Source: Lujinxingiaceae bacterium (lineage in GTDB: Bacteria; Myxococcota_A; Bradymonadia; Bradymonadales; Bradymonadaceae). From it: a stretch of 64,000 bases of DNA. Positions 44,801 to 53,993 of the stretch are shown here, one piece after another. The number at the start of each line of letters is the position of its first letter. Within the stretch, counting starts at the first letter, position 1. The DNA lies in assembly GCA_013697635.1 (NCBI GenBank), contig JACCWM010000122.1:35031-99030 (forward strand). The letters are read 5' to 3'. The position numbers and the translations under genes are program-made. The notes below the pieces were generated by a model that saw nothing but the letters and a program-made list of their open reading frames with translations, was not told the origin of the DNA and did not search any database.

Positions 44801-47800
44801 AGACCCAACGCATGACCTGAGTCTGGTTTGCCCGGCCGCTGGTGTCCTTGACCGTGGCCATGATGCGGTACTGGCCGCCCTCGGGCGTCTGGAACGCGCA
44901 GCGAACGGCGTCTCCTTTGGATTTCACCGTGCAGACCTGCTGGTCGACCGCCTCCTCGACCCAGCTCCCTTTGCTGTACGTCCACTTGAGCCGGTGGGAG
45001 ACCATCGTGATCTCCCGATCGACGATGAGCGCACCCTCGAGATCGGCGACGATCGCCTCGACCTCGAGTGGCGTGCCGCGCTCGACAAAGAGGCGCTCGG
45101 AGCGAAGCCCGACATACTCGTTGGCCGGGTGCACGAGCAGATGCGTGGTGGCCTCCCAGGCCTGACGGTTGACGTCGATCACGCTGGCCACGGCCAAGAC
45201 CGCCAACGGACGCGGTTTGGCCAGCGATTTGAACGCCAACTGCACGCGGTGCTCACCGGCCGTATCGGTCATGCCCGAAAAATGCATGTACTGCGTGTCC
45301 TCGCCCGAGTCGTGGCCGTAGTGCCACCACGGCGTCCAGAAGCCGAAAACAAAGTCGTCGCGCCCCGGCGGCGTATAGTGGCCGGGCGAATGGGTCACGG
45401 TCCAGTTGACCTCGGTTTCGCTGAGCGCGCCGCCTGCATAATAGGCCGCCGTCACCCAGGCCGCGGCCTCATCGCCAACAAAGATCGGGCCGCCATCGGA
45501 GTTGGCTTTGACCTCGAACTCCGGGCGGCGAAACTCCTGGATTTGAAAGGGGTGTTGGTGTTCGCCACCGGCGACACCGACGCCGTCGAGCTTCAAGCGC
45601 ACATGGGCGTGGCCAAGGTTGGTGCCGTCGGGGATCGCAAATCCCAGATCGAAGCCGCCCTGCTCGCTGACCGCCGCCCGGCCCTTGGCGATCGAGTTGC
45701 CGCGCGACTCGTACACCTCATAGCTCACCGAGCGCGCGCCTGCGGTCATGGCCACGCCGCCGCGAACGCCCTTCTCGAGCAAGCGCGTCCAACCCTTGAT
45801 GCGCACCTGCTCGCCGGGCTTGTACATCTGGCGATCGTCGACGACGAACCAGCGCACCTGGTCGTAGCTGTCGGGCACATTCCATTGGCCAAGATGCAGG
45901 TAGTAATGGGAGTGCTCGAAGTGCAGCGCGCTGTCCGAACCGCGGGTGGCGATGAGATAGTTCAGGACGCCGCCCAGACGCCAGGTGTCGTTTGCGACGG
46001 TGGCCATGCCGTTGGCAGCGGTCTTGGCGTGAACATTCGTGTCGCCGACGACGACCTCGACGTCTTTGAGCGGCCTGCCATCGCTCAAAGACGACGCCCA
46101 GACGCTCATCTGTGTCGGGTCAACAAAGGTGTCGATACCGATCTGCGTCGATTGAATCCAGACGCGCGTGGGCTCAGACCACTTATGGGGATTGGGATCC
46201 TGGATGAATTCGAGCACCACATGCCCCAGCCCGTCTTTTCCAAGCGCCGGGGTCAAGTCGATCGCGGTCTCCGTGAGCCGGTCGGTCTCGCCACGCGGTG
46301 TCACGACCGTGTCGATCACCTTGGTGCCAGGCATTTTGCCTGTCTCGTTGCTGTGAATGTAGCGCACGTACTCGGGCCACTGCTGTGGCGTGACGCGGTA
46401 GCCTGTGACCTTAACCCGCTTCTGGTTGACCGAGAATATCGAGTAGGTCTTGTTGCCGGCCGGATCGAGGATCACGATCGGTTTTTCGGCGCCGCCCAGG
46501 TAGGGATGAGCGCTGCCGACCTGGAACTTGACGCTGCGCGCCTTGCTCAGGCGTTGGCCAAACGTGTCCTTGAGCCCGGTATTGATGTTGACCGTATAGC
46601 TCGTTCGCCCCTGCGTGCGCCCGGAAATCGAGACGTAGCGATCCGAGGCGCTGAACGTGAGATCGGCCACGGGTGGATTGACCTTGATGATCTCGCTGAG
46701 ATCGACGCTCTCGTCGATCGGATTGGTGAACTCGAGCGACCAACCCTGGCCCGGGCGGCACTCGTCACCCCAACCACAACGATGCCCGGTGAGCTCCAGG
46801 GGCCCGTGGGTATCAAAGGCCTTGCTCTGGTCAACGCTGGTTCGCCTCGGCCCCTCGGCCGAGGGCGCGCCGCTCTTGAGCGTGACGTTGACCGTCTTCA
46901 ATGTCCCAAACGCCTCGTCGGCCCTGATCGCCACCCAGCTCCGCGCTGTGAGCGGATCGGCCAGCATGCTGACCACTGCGTCAGCCTGGATCTCGTCAGG
47001 CGTCGCCAGGCGAATGCTGTGTTGCCTGCCGCCCGCTGTCACCGTGATGTGCTCGAGGATCTCGGCCGCATTGACGCGCTGGTTGAAGGCCAGAAAAATC
47101 ACCGGGTGCAAACGCTGGGGGCCATATTCTGGATAGAAGTTGGTCAACTCCACGGGGTTGGTCGCAAAGCTCGCCGAAAACGCGCTCGCGAGCCGCGTTC
47201 CGAGCGCCGAGGGTGTGCCGGCATCGACGTTGACGGTGTATTCGGTCGCCATCGGAAACGCCTCGCTGGGCTCAAAGATCAGAGTCTTGGTGCCGATCCA
47301 GCGCCAATTGCCCTCGAGCGAAGGCGTCAGCCGCACAGGCACGCCGTCTTTGATCGAGTCAGCATGCGAGGTCATGGCCAGCATCGGCTGCGAGAAGGTC
47401 ACGCTGAGCCTCGGCGGCGCGGGCACCTCCCCCTCGGGCTGAAAACGCAGCACTTCGAGCGGGCCGCTGGGCACCTGCTCGACCAATTCCCGCTCGCCAG
47501 GCGGCGGAAAGCTGGTCAAAACCGTATCGCCCGTGCGCGGGCGAGCCTTGGAGCCGACGCGGCGCGCGAAGTCGCTCTGATCGTCGGCCTCGGCCGCCAG
47601 AGTCGGCAGTCGCGCATAGAGCGCATCGATTTGGGCCTTAACAAGCGCCGTTGCCTTGGCCACAGGCGGCCTCGCAGCCGGGGCGTCGCCTTGACTGGCG
47701 GCATCGCTGAGTTCGATGACCGTGCTCTTGCCCTCATCCATCATATGCTGCCCTCGCCTGGTCGCATCGCTCACGCCGTTTTCGCCGAATTTGACATCGT

Positions 47801-47873
47801 CCGGGCGGCATCCCAACGTCAGAAAACACGCCAAAAGCACGCCAAAACCTACGACCCTCTTAACTGACACCAT
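41856..47873 (-). CDS. Alpha-2-macroglobulin family lipoprotein, copy 2 (type 1)
   Basis: 2005 residues. Cys22 lies in TLGC at the signal end. The N-terminal half (CGWGDECRPGQGW, GSAHPYLGGAEKPIVILDPA, KVTGYRVTPQQWPEY) is closely related to copy 4. The bait-like linker (about 44039-44196) is rich in Met, Pro and Gly, with an acidic stretch, unlike the other copies. The thioester motif is C1507-S-E-Q, the only copy with Ser in place of Ala. The remainder is nearly shared with the others. ATG at 47873 has AGGAG 7 nt upstream. 22 bp separate it from copy 3. Confidence 0.93.
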   Translation of the reverse strand: MVSVKRVVGFGVLLACFLTLGCRPDDVKFGENGVSDATRRGQHMMDEGKSTVIELSDAASQGDAPAARPPVAKATALVKAQIDALYARLPTLAAEADDQSDFARRVGSKARPRTGDTVLTSFPPPGERELVEQVPSGPLEVLRFQPEGEVPAPPRLSVTFSQPMLAMTSHADSIKDGVPVRLTPSLEGNWRWIGTKTLIFEPSEAFPMATEYTVNVDAGTPSALGTRLASAFSASFATNPVELTNFYPEYGPQRLHPVIFLAFNQRVNAAEILEHITVTAGGRQHSIRLATPDEIQADAVVSMLADPLTARSWVAIRADEAFGTLKTVNVTLKSGAPSAEGPRRTSVDQSKAFDTHGPLELTGHRCGWGDECRPGQGWSLEFTNPIDESVDLSEIIKVNPPVADLTFSASDRYVSISGRTQGRTSYTVNINTGLKDTFGQRLSKARSVKFQVGSAHPYLGGAEKPIVILDPAGNKTYSIFSVNQKRVKVTGYRVTPQQWPEYVRYIHSNETGKMPGTKVIDTVVTPRGETDRLTETAIDLTPALGKDGLGHVVLEFIQDPNPHKWSEPTRVWIQSTQIGIDTFVDPTQMSVWASSLSDGRPLKDVEVVVGDTNVHAKTAANGMATVANDTWRLGGVLNYLIATRGSDSALHFEHSHYYLHLGQWNVPDSYDQVRWFVVDDRQMYKPGEQVRIKGWTRLLEKGVRGGVAMTAGARSVSYEVYESRGNSIAKGRAAVSEQGGFDLGFAIPDGTNLGHAHVRLKLDGVGVAGGEHQHPFQIQEFRRPEFEVKANSDGGPIFVGDEAAAWVTAAYYAGGALSETEVNWTVTHSPGHYTPPGRDDFVFGFWTPWWHYGHDSGEDTQYMHFSGMTDTAGEHRVQLAFKSLAKPRPLAVLAVASVIDVNRQAWEATTHLLVHPANEYVGLRSERLFVERGTPLEVEAIVADLEGALIVDREITMVSHRLKWTYSKGSWVEEAVDQQVCTVKSKGDAVRCAFQTPEGGQYRIMATVKDTSGRANQTQVMRWVSGGQQQPKRDIEEEEVTLIPDKQEYAIGDVAEILVQAPFYPSEGVVTFGREGIVKQERITLDGPSHTIRVPMEEGFLPNLFVQVDLNGATGRLNAKGELDAKLPKRPAFATGQLTLSMSKESRRLAVVVTPARAATEPGATSNIEVEVRDSAGKPVAGSEVLLFVVDEAVLALSNYTLADPLELFYAHRAMAVNTHKNRGFILLVDPRAIEAEAARELPKMEEDSMMLRSAPMPSAAPVEMAAEGGMDKGGGGGADAPIALRENFDALAAFEPTLRTDAAGKARISFKLPDNLTRYRVMAVAFSGPRHYGTGESQITARLPLMVRPSAPRFLNFGDQFEMPVVLQNQTNEPMQVQAAIRGTNVNFTESAGYMVTVPANDRVEVRFAATTVKAGRARFQVGASTTNGAQTWSDAAYFDLPIWTPATTEAFATYGTIDAGVVVQPVKMPDDVFAQFGGLELTTSSTELQALTDAFIYLSNYPFECSEQISSRILAVAALRDVLSAFEAEGMPSLAEIEAAMKRDIERLERLQNYDGGFGFWKRTESSWPYASLHVAHALRRAQQKGYSVPAAMMQRSEQYLENIERHIPSIYGEHARYALMAYALYVRNVGGNRDLAGAKNLFKRAGFDKLSLEAVGWLLSLFAQDAAVASEREAIRKHLNNRVQETAATAQFASDYGESNYLMLNTSRRTDGVILEALIAAEPANDLIPKLVRGLMGHRSKGQWGSTQDNVFVLLALDRYFNVFEKQTPNFVARAWLGEQFVGEHAFRGRTTERHHVDVPMAYLAKGGKAAQDFTIQKDGTGRMYYRLGMRYAPRSLKLEPADHGFAVERAYEPVDDDNDVKRRDDGSWEVRAGARVKVVLTMSVPARRYHVALVDPLPAGFEALNAALATTSLPPDDNANSASVGGRGGYWWWWGPWYEHQNMRDERVEAFTSLLWGGVYTYTYYARATTPGVFVAPPTKAEEMYHPETFGRSGSDRVIVK

Positions 47874-47902
47874 CGCCCTACTCCTGGAACAAAACGCTGT
47901 GT

Positions 47903-50900
47903 TTACTTCACCACCACGCGGTCCGTGCCGCTTCGACCAAACGTCTCCGGGTGGTACATCTCTTCGGCCCTTGCTGGCGGCACGTTGAACTCGCCAGGCG
48001 TCGTCGCCCGCGCAAAATAGCTATACGTGTGCACGCCTTCCCACAACAGCGAGCTGAACGCCTCGACGCGCTCATCGCGCATGTTCTGGTGCTCGTACCA
48101 CGGGCCCCACCACGACCGAAAGCTGCGTCGTCCGGTACCGATGTTCGTGCTACTGCTCATGTTGGCATCGGCGGGCAGCGTCGTCGTGGCCAGCGCCGGG
48201 TTGAGCGCCTCGAGCCCGGCCGGCAGCGGATCGACCAGCGCCACATGGAAGCGCCGGGCCGACGCCGACATGGTCAACACCACCTTGACGCGCGCACCGG
48301 CGCGAATCTCCCAGCCGCCGTCAGCGCGGCGCTTGACGTCGTTGTCGTCGTCGACCGGCTCGTAGGCGCGCTCGACGGCAAAACCGTGGTCAACCGGCTC
48401 GAGCATGAGGCTCTTGGGCGCATAGCGCATGCCCAGGCGGTAGTACATGCGGCCTGTGCCGTCCTTTTGAATGGCGAACGTCTGGGCTTCGCTACTCTTG
48501 GCCAGATAGGCCATCGGCACATCGACATGGTGGCGCTCGGTGGTGCGCCCCTTGAACGTATGCTCGCCGACAAACTGATCGCCCAGCCAGGCGCGGCCCA
48601 CGAAATTCGGCGTCTCTTTTTCGAACACGTTGAAGTAGCGATCCAGGGCGAGCAGCACAAAGACGTTGTCCTGGGTGCTACCCCACTGGCCCTTCTTTCG
48701 ATGGCCCATCAACCCGCGAACGAGCTTGGGAATCAAGTCGCTCGTTGGCTCGGCGGCGATCAACGCCTCGAGCAGCACGCCGTCAGTGCGCCGCGACGAG
48801 CTCAACATCAGGTAGTTCGAGTCGCCATAGTCGCTGGCGAACTGGGCGGTGGCCGCGCTCTCCTGCACCCGGTTGTTCAAGTGCTTGAGGATGGCGTCAC
48901 GCTCTCTTGACGCCGAGGCGTCTTGAGCAAACACCGAGAGCAGCCAGCCCAGCGCCTCGAGCGAGAGGCCACCCACGCCGGCGCGAGTGAACAGCGCCCG
49001 GGCACTGGCCACGTCGCGCTGCTCGCCCACGTTTCGCACGTAGAGCGCGTAGGCCATCAAAGCATATTTTGCGTGCACGCCGTAAAATGCCGGCACGCGA
49101 TTCTCGATGCTCTGCAGGTAGCTCTCCGTGCGCGAAATCAAGTGCGCGGGCACCGTGTACCCTTTTTGTTGAGCGCGCCGAAGCGCATGCGCGACGTGCA
49201 GGCTCGTATACGGCCAGGAGGCTTCGCCGCGCCGCCAAAAGCCAAAGCCACCGTCGGGGTTTTGCAATTGGTCGAGGCGTTCGATGTCACGCGTCATCGC
49301 CGCCTCAATCGCCTCTGTGGACGGCATGCCCTCGGCCTGAAACGCCGAGAGCACGTCGCGAAGCGCGGCGACCGCCAAAATGCGCGAGCTGATCTGCTCG
49401 GCGCACTCATACGGATAGTTGGACAGGTAAATGAAGGCGTCGGTGAGCGCTTGCAGCTCGGTTGACGAGGTCGTCAGCTCCAGGCCGCCAAACTCGACAA
49501 AAACGTCGTCGGGCAACTTGACGGGCTGAAAGACCGAGCCCGAATCGATCGTGCCGTAGGTGGCAAAGGCCTCGGTCGTTGCCGGCGTCCACACCGGCAG
49601 ATCGAAGTAGGCCGCGTCGGCCCAGTCGCCCGCGCCGGTCTTGGTGCTCGCACCCACCTGAAAGCGTGCACGACCGGCCTTGACGGTCGTGGCCGCAAAG
49701 CGCACCTCGACGCGGTCGTTGGCCGCGATGCTCACCGAGTAGCCGGGCACCTCAGCGAAGGTGACGTTGGTGGCGCGCGCGCCCACGAACACCTCCATGG
49801 CCTCATCGGTCTGATTTTGCAAAACCACCGGCAGCTCGAACGTGTCCCCGAAATTCAAGAAACGCGGCGCCGAGGGGCGCACCATCAGCGGCAATCGCGC
49901 CGTGATCTGAGACTCGCCCGTGCCAAAATGATGCGGCCCGCTTACCGCCACGGACATCAGCCGGTAGCGCGTCAGGTTATCCGGCAGCTTGAAGCTTGCG
50001 CGCGCGCGCCCGTCGGCACCGGTGACAAGGGTGGGCTCAAAGGCCGCCAGCGCATCGAAATTCTCACGCAACGCGATCGGCGCCTGTGCGACGCCGGTGG
50101 TGTCTCTTGGTTTGGAATCCGACTCGCGGCTCGCAGCCGTTCGCGACACCGAAGATGGCCGGCGGGCACGCTCAGTGCGAAACACTTCGCCCAGGGAACC
50201 CGACGCGGAACTAATCCCCTGCTCGGCCTCGTCGGGGATCGCGTTGGGGTCGACGAGCAAAATCGCCTTGCGGCTGCGATGCGCGCTGGTGATCGAGGCG
50301 CGGTGAGCATAAAAGATGCTGATCGGGTCAGCCAACTGGTAGCTCGACAAAGCGAGTACGGCCTCATCGACCGCGAACAGCAGCACGTCGCTGTTCGCCA
50401 CGGCCCGGCCCGCCGTGTCGAGCACGACGATCTCCACCTCAGCCGTCGAGCCCGGCTCGGCCCCGGCTTTTGCCGGCGTCACCCTCACCGAGAGCGTGCG
50501 CGTGCTCTTGGACATTGCCAGGTTGAGCTGTCCGCTGGCAAAGGCCGGGCGCTTGGGCAGCTTGGAGTCCAATTCGCCGCTGGCGTTGAGTCGACCGCTG
50601 GCACCGTTGAGCTCGACCTTGACGTGAAGGTTTGGCAGATAGGCCTCGGCCATTGGAATGCGAAGCGTGTGGCTTGTACCCGTGAGGCTGATGCGCTCCT
50701 GGCTTACCACGCCCTGGCGCGAGAGCGTGACCAGGCCCTCGGCCCCGGCAAAGGGCGCCTGGATGAGGATCTCGGCCACATCACCCACGGCGTACTCCTG
50801 CTTGTCGGGAATCAGGACAACGACCTCCTCCTCGATCTGACGCGTGGGTTTTGGTTGGCCACCGGAGACCCAGCGCGTCAACTGACTCTGGTTTGCGCGG

Positions 50901-53851
50901 CCCTTGGCGTCTTCAATTGAGGCCACGATCCGGTACTGGCCGCCCTGGTCCGTCTTGAACGTGCAACGCACAGCCTCGCTCTGTGAGGCGAGCGCGCACT
51001 TTTGCTCATCGGCCGCCTCCTCGGTCCACTGGCCGCGGGTAAATGTCCATCGCAGCCGGTGCGCGAGCATCGTGATCGCGCGGCCCGCAACGGCGACACC
51101 CTCGAGATCGGTGACGATCGCATCGATTTCGAGCGGATCGCCGCGCTCGACAAAGAGGCGCGCCGAACGAAGCCCGACGTACTCCGCGGCCGGGTGCACC
51201 AGCAGATTCGTGCTCGCCTGCCAGGTCTGGCGATTGACGTCGGTCACGCTGACAATGGCCGAAACCGTGGACGCGCGCGGCGGCGAGAACGTTGCCAATG
51301 GCAGCACAAGGCGGTGCTCGCCCGCCATGTCGGTCTTGCCGATTGGACGCGTCGGCGGGATCGTGGCGCCACTTGCCTTGTGCGCCTGCCACCAGGGCTG
51401 CCACGTGCCAAACGAAAACTCGCTGCGGTTGGGCGGCGTAAAGCTGCCCGCTCGCTGGGTGACCGACCACTGGGTCATGGTATCGGTGAGCGCGCCACCG
51501 GCAAAGTAGGACGCCTTGACCCAGACTTCGGCCTCGCCACCGGCAAAGTGCGGCCCCGCAGCGGCGCCTGCCGTGACCTCGAACTCGGGCCGTCGAAACT
51601 CTTGAATCTGGATTACATGCGTGTGCTGAGCTCCCTCTGGGGTGTCAATCCCCTCGATAGAAAAGCGAACCTCGGCGCGGCCAAGATTGGTGCCCTCCGG
51701 TACGCCAAAGCGCAGATCGAAGCCACCCGTCGCGCTCATGGCCAGCGTACCCTTGGCGATCGAATTGCCCCTCGACTCAAAGACCTCGTAGTCCAACCTC
51801 TTGCCGGCCCCGGCAATCCCAATTCCACCCGCCGTACCACCCTCGATCAAGCGCGCCCAGCCCTTGATCCGCGCCTCTTCGCCTGGCTTGTACATTTGGC
51901 GATCGTCGATCACAAGCCAGCGCACGGCGTCAGTGCTCAACGGCACACTCCAGCGCGTGTTGTCGTAGTAGGAATTGGCCTTCTCGAGCAAAATGGCGCT
52001 ATCTGAGCCTAGCCTTGCGACCCAAAAACTACCCTCGCGCCTCTTCTGATCCATGAGCAGCTGCGCCATGCCATCGGCCCCTGTCGTCGCCTGCACGCCC
52101 CCCCCCTCAAATGAGATTTGCACGCCTTCGAGCGCCTTGCCATCGTCGAGTGACGAAGCCCAGACGCGTAGCGCGCTCGGATCGACCGTCGCGTCCAGAC
52201 CCATACGCGTCGACTGCAGCCACACCCGAGCCGGCCTCCCATGAACATAAAGCGGCGCAGGGCTTGGCTCGATCTCGAGCACGACGTGACCCAGGCCATC
52301 GACTCCCAAAGCCGGGGCGAGACTGATGGCCGTTTTAGTTTGCCGATCGGGATCACCGTTGAGCTCGATCACCATGTCGCTCACCAGGGTGCCAGGCATC
52401 GCCACGTTCGAATCGCGTATGCCCTGGCTATACCGCTGCCAATCCTGGGGCCCTACACGGTGAAGCCGAGCCCTGAAACGCTTGTGATTGACCGAATAGA
52501 CCGCGAACTCGCGCTTGCCACTCGGATCGAGCACGACCATGGGATGGTTGCCGATTCCAAGCGACTGGAAGGCCGCGTCCACCTTGAGCTGCACCTCGCG
52601 CTTTACCCCGAGCTTTTGTCCGAACACATCGTTCAAGGCCGCATCGATGCTCACCTTGTAGGTCGTTCGCCCCTGAAAGCGACCGCTCAGATAGACGTTT
52701 TTCCCGCTCGGTTGAACGACCAACTCCTCGACGGCCGGCTCAACCCTGATAAAGTCAGAGAGCTCGATGCCTGCCGCCGGCGGATTGGAAAACTCGAGAC
52801 TCCACGCCGAGTCGGGCCGGCATTCGTCACTCCAAGCGCAGCCCGATTGCACCAGCCTGAATGCCCCGTGGGTTTCAAGCGTGCGCGTCTGACTCTCGAC
52901 GCTGCGCTTGGGCCCCTCGGCCGACGGCGCGCCGCGCTTAAGCGTGACATTGACCTCGGTCGCCAGCGAAAACGCCTTGTCGGCCCGGATCGCCAACCAC
53001 GTATCGGCCTTTAACGGATCAGCCATCACGCGCACAACCTCGTCGGCCTGAATCTCATCGGGCGTGGCGATACGAAACGAGGAGCGCCCCGAGCGCGTCG
53101 AAATCTCAATATGCTCGAGCATCGCCTTGGCATCGATACGCTGGTTAAAACTCAGAAAGATCACCGGCTGCAAGCGCTGCGGCCCGTCCTCAGGAAAGAC
53201 GCGCACCAACTCCAGCGGCGGCGTCGAAAACCCACCATTGAACCCCTTTTCAAGCGCAAACCCCAGCGCCGAAGGCGTACCCTTTTCCACAGCTACCTGG
53301 TAATCGGTCGCCATCGCAAAGGGCTCAGTGGGCTCAAAAATCAAGGTCTTGGTCCCAATCCAGCGCCACTGGCCGGGCGGTGCCGGCGTCAGCGTCACCG
53401 GCACAGCGCCTTTGATCGTATCAGCGTGCGAGGTCACGGCCACCATCGGCTGGGAGAAAGTCACGCTCAACCTGGGCGGGCGCTCCACCTCCCCATCGGG
53501 CTGAAAACGCAGCACTTCGAGCGCTCCTCTGGGTACGTCGTCAATCGCACCTCGATCCACGGGCGGCGGAAACGATGTCGCGATCACCTCGCCCGTTCGG
53601 GGCGCCGCCATGGTGCCTGCCCGCATACTCAAATCAACCGCGTCATCTGCCTCGGCCACCAGATTCGGCAGTCGCGCAAAAAGCTGGTCGAGCTGGCTCT
53701 GATCGATTCGAGTCTCCTGGCCAGCTCTGGGCTGCATCGACGCATCGCTGTGGACAGGTTCCGCATGCTTGACCCCACTTGGGCCGCAGCTCCACGATAT
53801 CGCAGCAACCAGCAGCACTCCCCACAACAGCACGCGCTTTACAGACGACAT
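47903..53851 (-). CDS. Alpha-2-macroglobulin family lipoprotein, copy 1 (type 2)
   Basis: 1982 residues; the first gene of the array in transcription order. Cys22 lies in SWSC at the signal end. The N-terminal half (LGIGNHPMVVLDPSG, VYSVNHKRFRARLHRV) groups with copy 3. The bait-like linker (about 50089-50245) is rich in Ser and Arg, including RTERARRPSS, a tempting target for trypsin-like proteases. The thioester motif is C1483-A-E-Q. ATG at 53851 has GGAG 8 nt upstream. The 142-bp gap to hemW upstream contains an AT-rich candidate -10 (GATAAT) without a convincing -35, so the array may have its own promoter. Confidence 0.93.
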   Translation of the reverse strand: MSSVKRVLLWGVLLVAAISWSCGPSGVKHAEPVHSDASMQPRAGQETRIDQSQLDQLFARLPNLVAEADDAVDLSMRAGTMAAPRTGEVIATSFPPPVDRGAIDDVPRGALEVLRFQPDGEVERPPRLSVTFSQPMVAVTSHADTIKGAVPVTLTPAPPGQWRWIGTKTLIFEPTEPFAMATDYQVAVEKGTPSALGFALEKGFNGGFSTPPLELVRVFPEDGPQRLQPVIFLSFNQRIDAKAMLEHIEISTRSGRSSFRIATPDEIQADEVVRVMADPLKADTWLAIRADKAFSLATEVNVTLKRGAPSAEGPKRSVESQTRTLETHGAFRLVQSGCAWSDECRPDSAWSLEFSNPPAAGIELSDFIRVEPAVEELVVQPSGKNVYLSGRFQGRTTYKVSIDAALNDVFGQKLGVKREVQLKVDAAFQSLGIGNHPMVVLDPSGKREFAVYSVNHKRFRARLHRVGPQDWQRYSQGIRDSNVAMPGTLVSDMVIELNGDPDRQTKTAISLAPALGVDGLGHVVLEIEPSPAPLYVHGRPARVWLQSTRMGLDATVDPSALRVWASSLDDGKALEGVQISFEGGGVQATTGADGMAQLLMDQKRREGSFWVARLGSDSAILLEKANSYYDNTRWSVPLSTDAVRWLVIDDRQMYKPGEEARIKGWARLIEGGTAGGIGIAGAGKRLDYEVFESRGNSIAKGTLAMSATGGFDLRFGVPEGTNLGRAEVRFSIEGIDTPEGAQHTHVIQIQEFRRPEFEVTAGAAAGPHFAGGEAEVWVKASYFAGGALTDTMTQWSVTQRAGSFTPPNRSEFSFGTWQPWWQAHKASGATIPPTRPIGKTDMAGEHRLVLPLATFSPPRASTVSAIVSVTDVNRQTWQASTNLLVHPAAEYVGLRSARLFVERGDPLEIDAIVTDLEGVAVAGRAITMLAHRLRWTFTRGQWTEEAADEQKCALASQSEAVRCTFKTDQGGQYRIVASIEDAKGRANQSQLTRWVSGGQPKPTRQIEEEVVVLIPDKQEYAVGDVAEILIQAPFAGAEGLVTLSRQGVVSQERISLTGTSHTLRIPMAEAYLPNLHVKVELNGASGRLNASGELDSKLPKRPAFASGQLNLAMSKSTRTLSVRVTPAKAGAEPGSTAEVEIVVLDTAGRAVANSDVLLFAVDEAVLALSSYQLADPISIFYAHRASITSAHRSRKAILLVDPNAIPDEAEQGISSASGSLGEVFRTERARRPSSVSRTAASRESDSKPRDTTGVAQAPIALRENFDALAAFEPTLVTGADGRARASFKLPDNLTRYRLMSVAVSGPHHFGTGESQITARLPLMVRPSAPRFLNFGDTFELPVVLQNQTDEAMEVFVGARATNVTFAEVPGYSVSIAANDRVEVRFAATTVKAGRARFQVGASTKTGAGDWADAAYFDLPVWTPATTEAFATYGTIDSGSVFQPVKLPDDVFVEFGGLELTTSSTELQALTDAFIYLSNYPYECAEQISSRILAVAALRDVLSAFQAEGMPSTEAIEAAMTRDIERLDQLQNPDGGFGFWRRGEASWPYTSLHVAHALRRAQQKGYTVPAHLISRTESYLQSIENRVPAFYGVHAKYALMAYALYVRNVGEQRDVASARALFTRAGVGGLSLEALGWLLSVFAQDASASRERDAILKHLNNRVQESAATAQFASDYGDSNYLMLSSSRRTDGVLLEALIAAEPTSDLIPKLVRGLMGHRKKGQWGSTQDNVFVLLALDRYFNVFEKETPNFVGRAWLGDQFVGEHTFKGRTTERHHVDVPMAYLAKSSEAQTFAIQKDGTGRMYYRLGMRYAPKSLMLEPVDHGFAVERAYEPVDDDNDVKRRADGGWEIRAGARVKVVLTMSASARRFHVALVDPLPAGLEALNPALATTTLPADANMSSSTNIGTGRRSFRSWWGPWYEHQNMRDERVEAFSSLLWEGVHTYSYFARATTPGEFNVPPARAEEMYHPETFGRSGTDRVVVK

Positions 53852-53993
53852 CGGTCAAACTCCGAAATGAACGACAAACCACTGAGACGCAGTGATCCCA
53901 GGCTACTACGAACGTGCCCCCTCGAAATAGGACTTATTATCGTTGCGCAGAATTTTTGTTTACCCTGACCCAACCTGCTGTCAGGCATGGCTT

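Larger units (their letters stand above)
29883..53851 (-). repeat. Four-copy tandem family of A2M genes
   Basis: Four genes of about 6 kb follow head to tail with 29, 22 and 29 bp between them. The 3' third of each copy (thioester domain to stop) is nearly the same protein sequence in all four. The 5' halves form two types in the order 2-1-2-1 along transcription. The bait-like linker and one Trp/Gly-rich loop near the C-terminus differ in every copy. Confidence 0.9.

Noticed and set aside
53852..53993. Sigma-70 promoter for the A2M array
   Set aside because: A good -10 (GATAAT) is present, but no acceptable -35 lies 16-18 bp upstream, so it is not listed as a feature.
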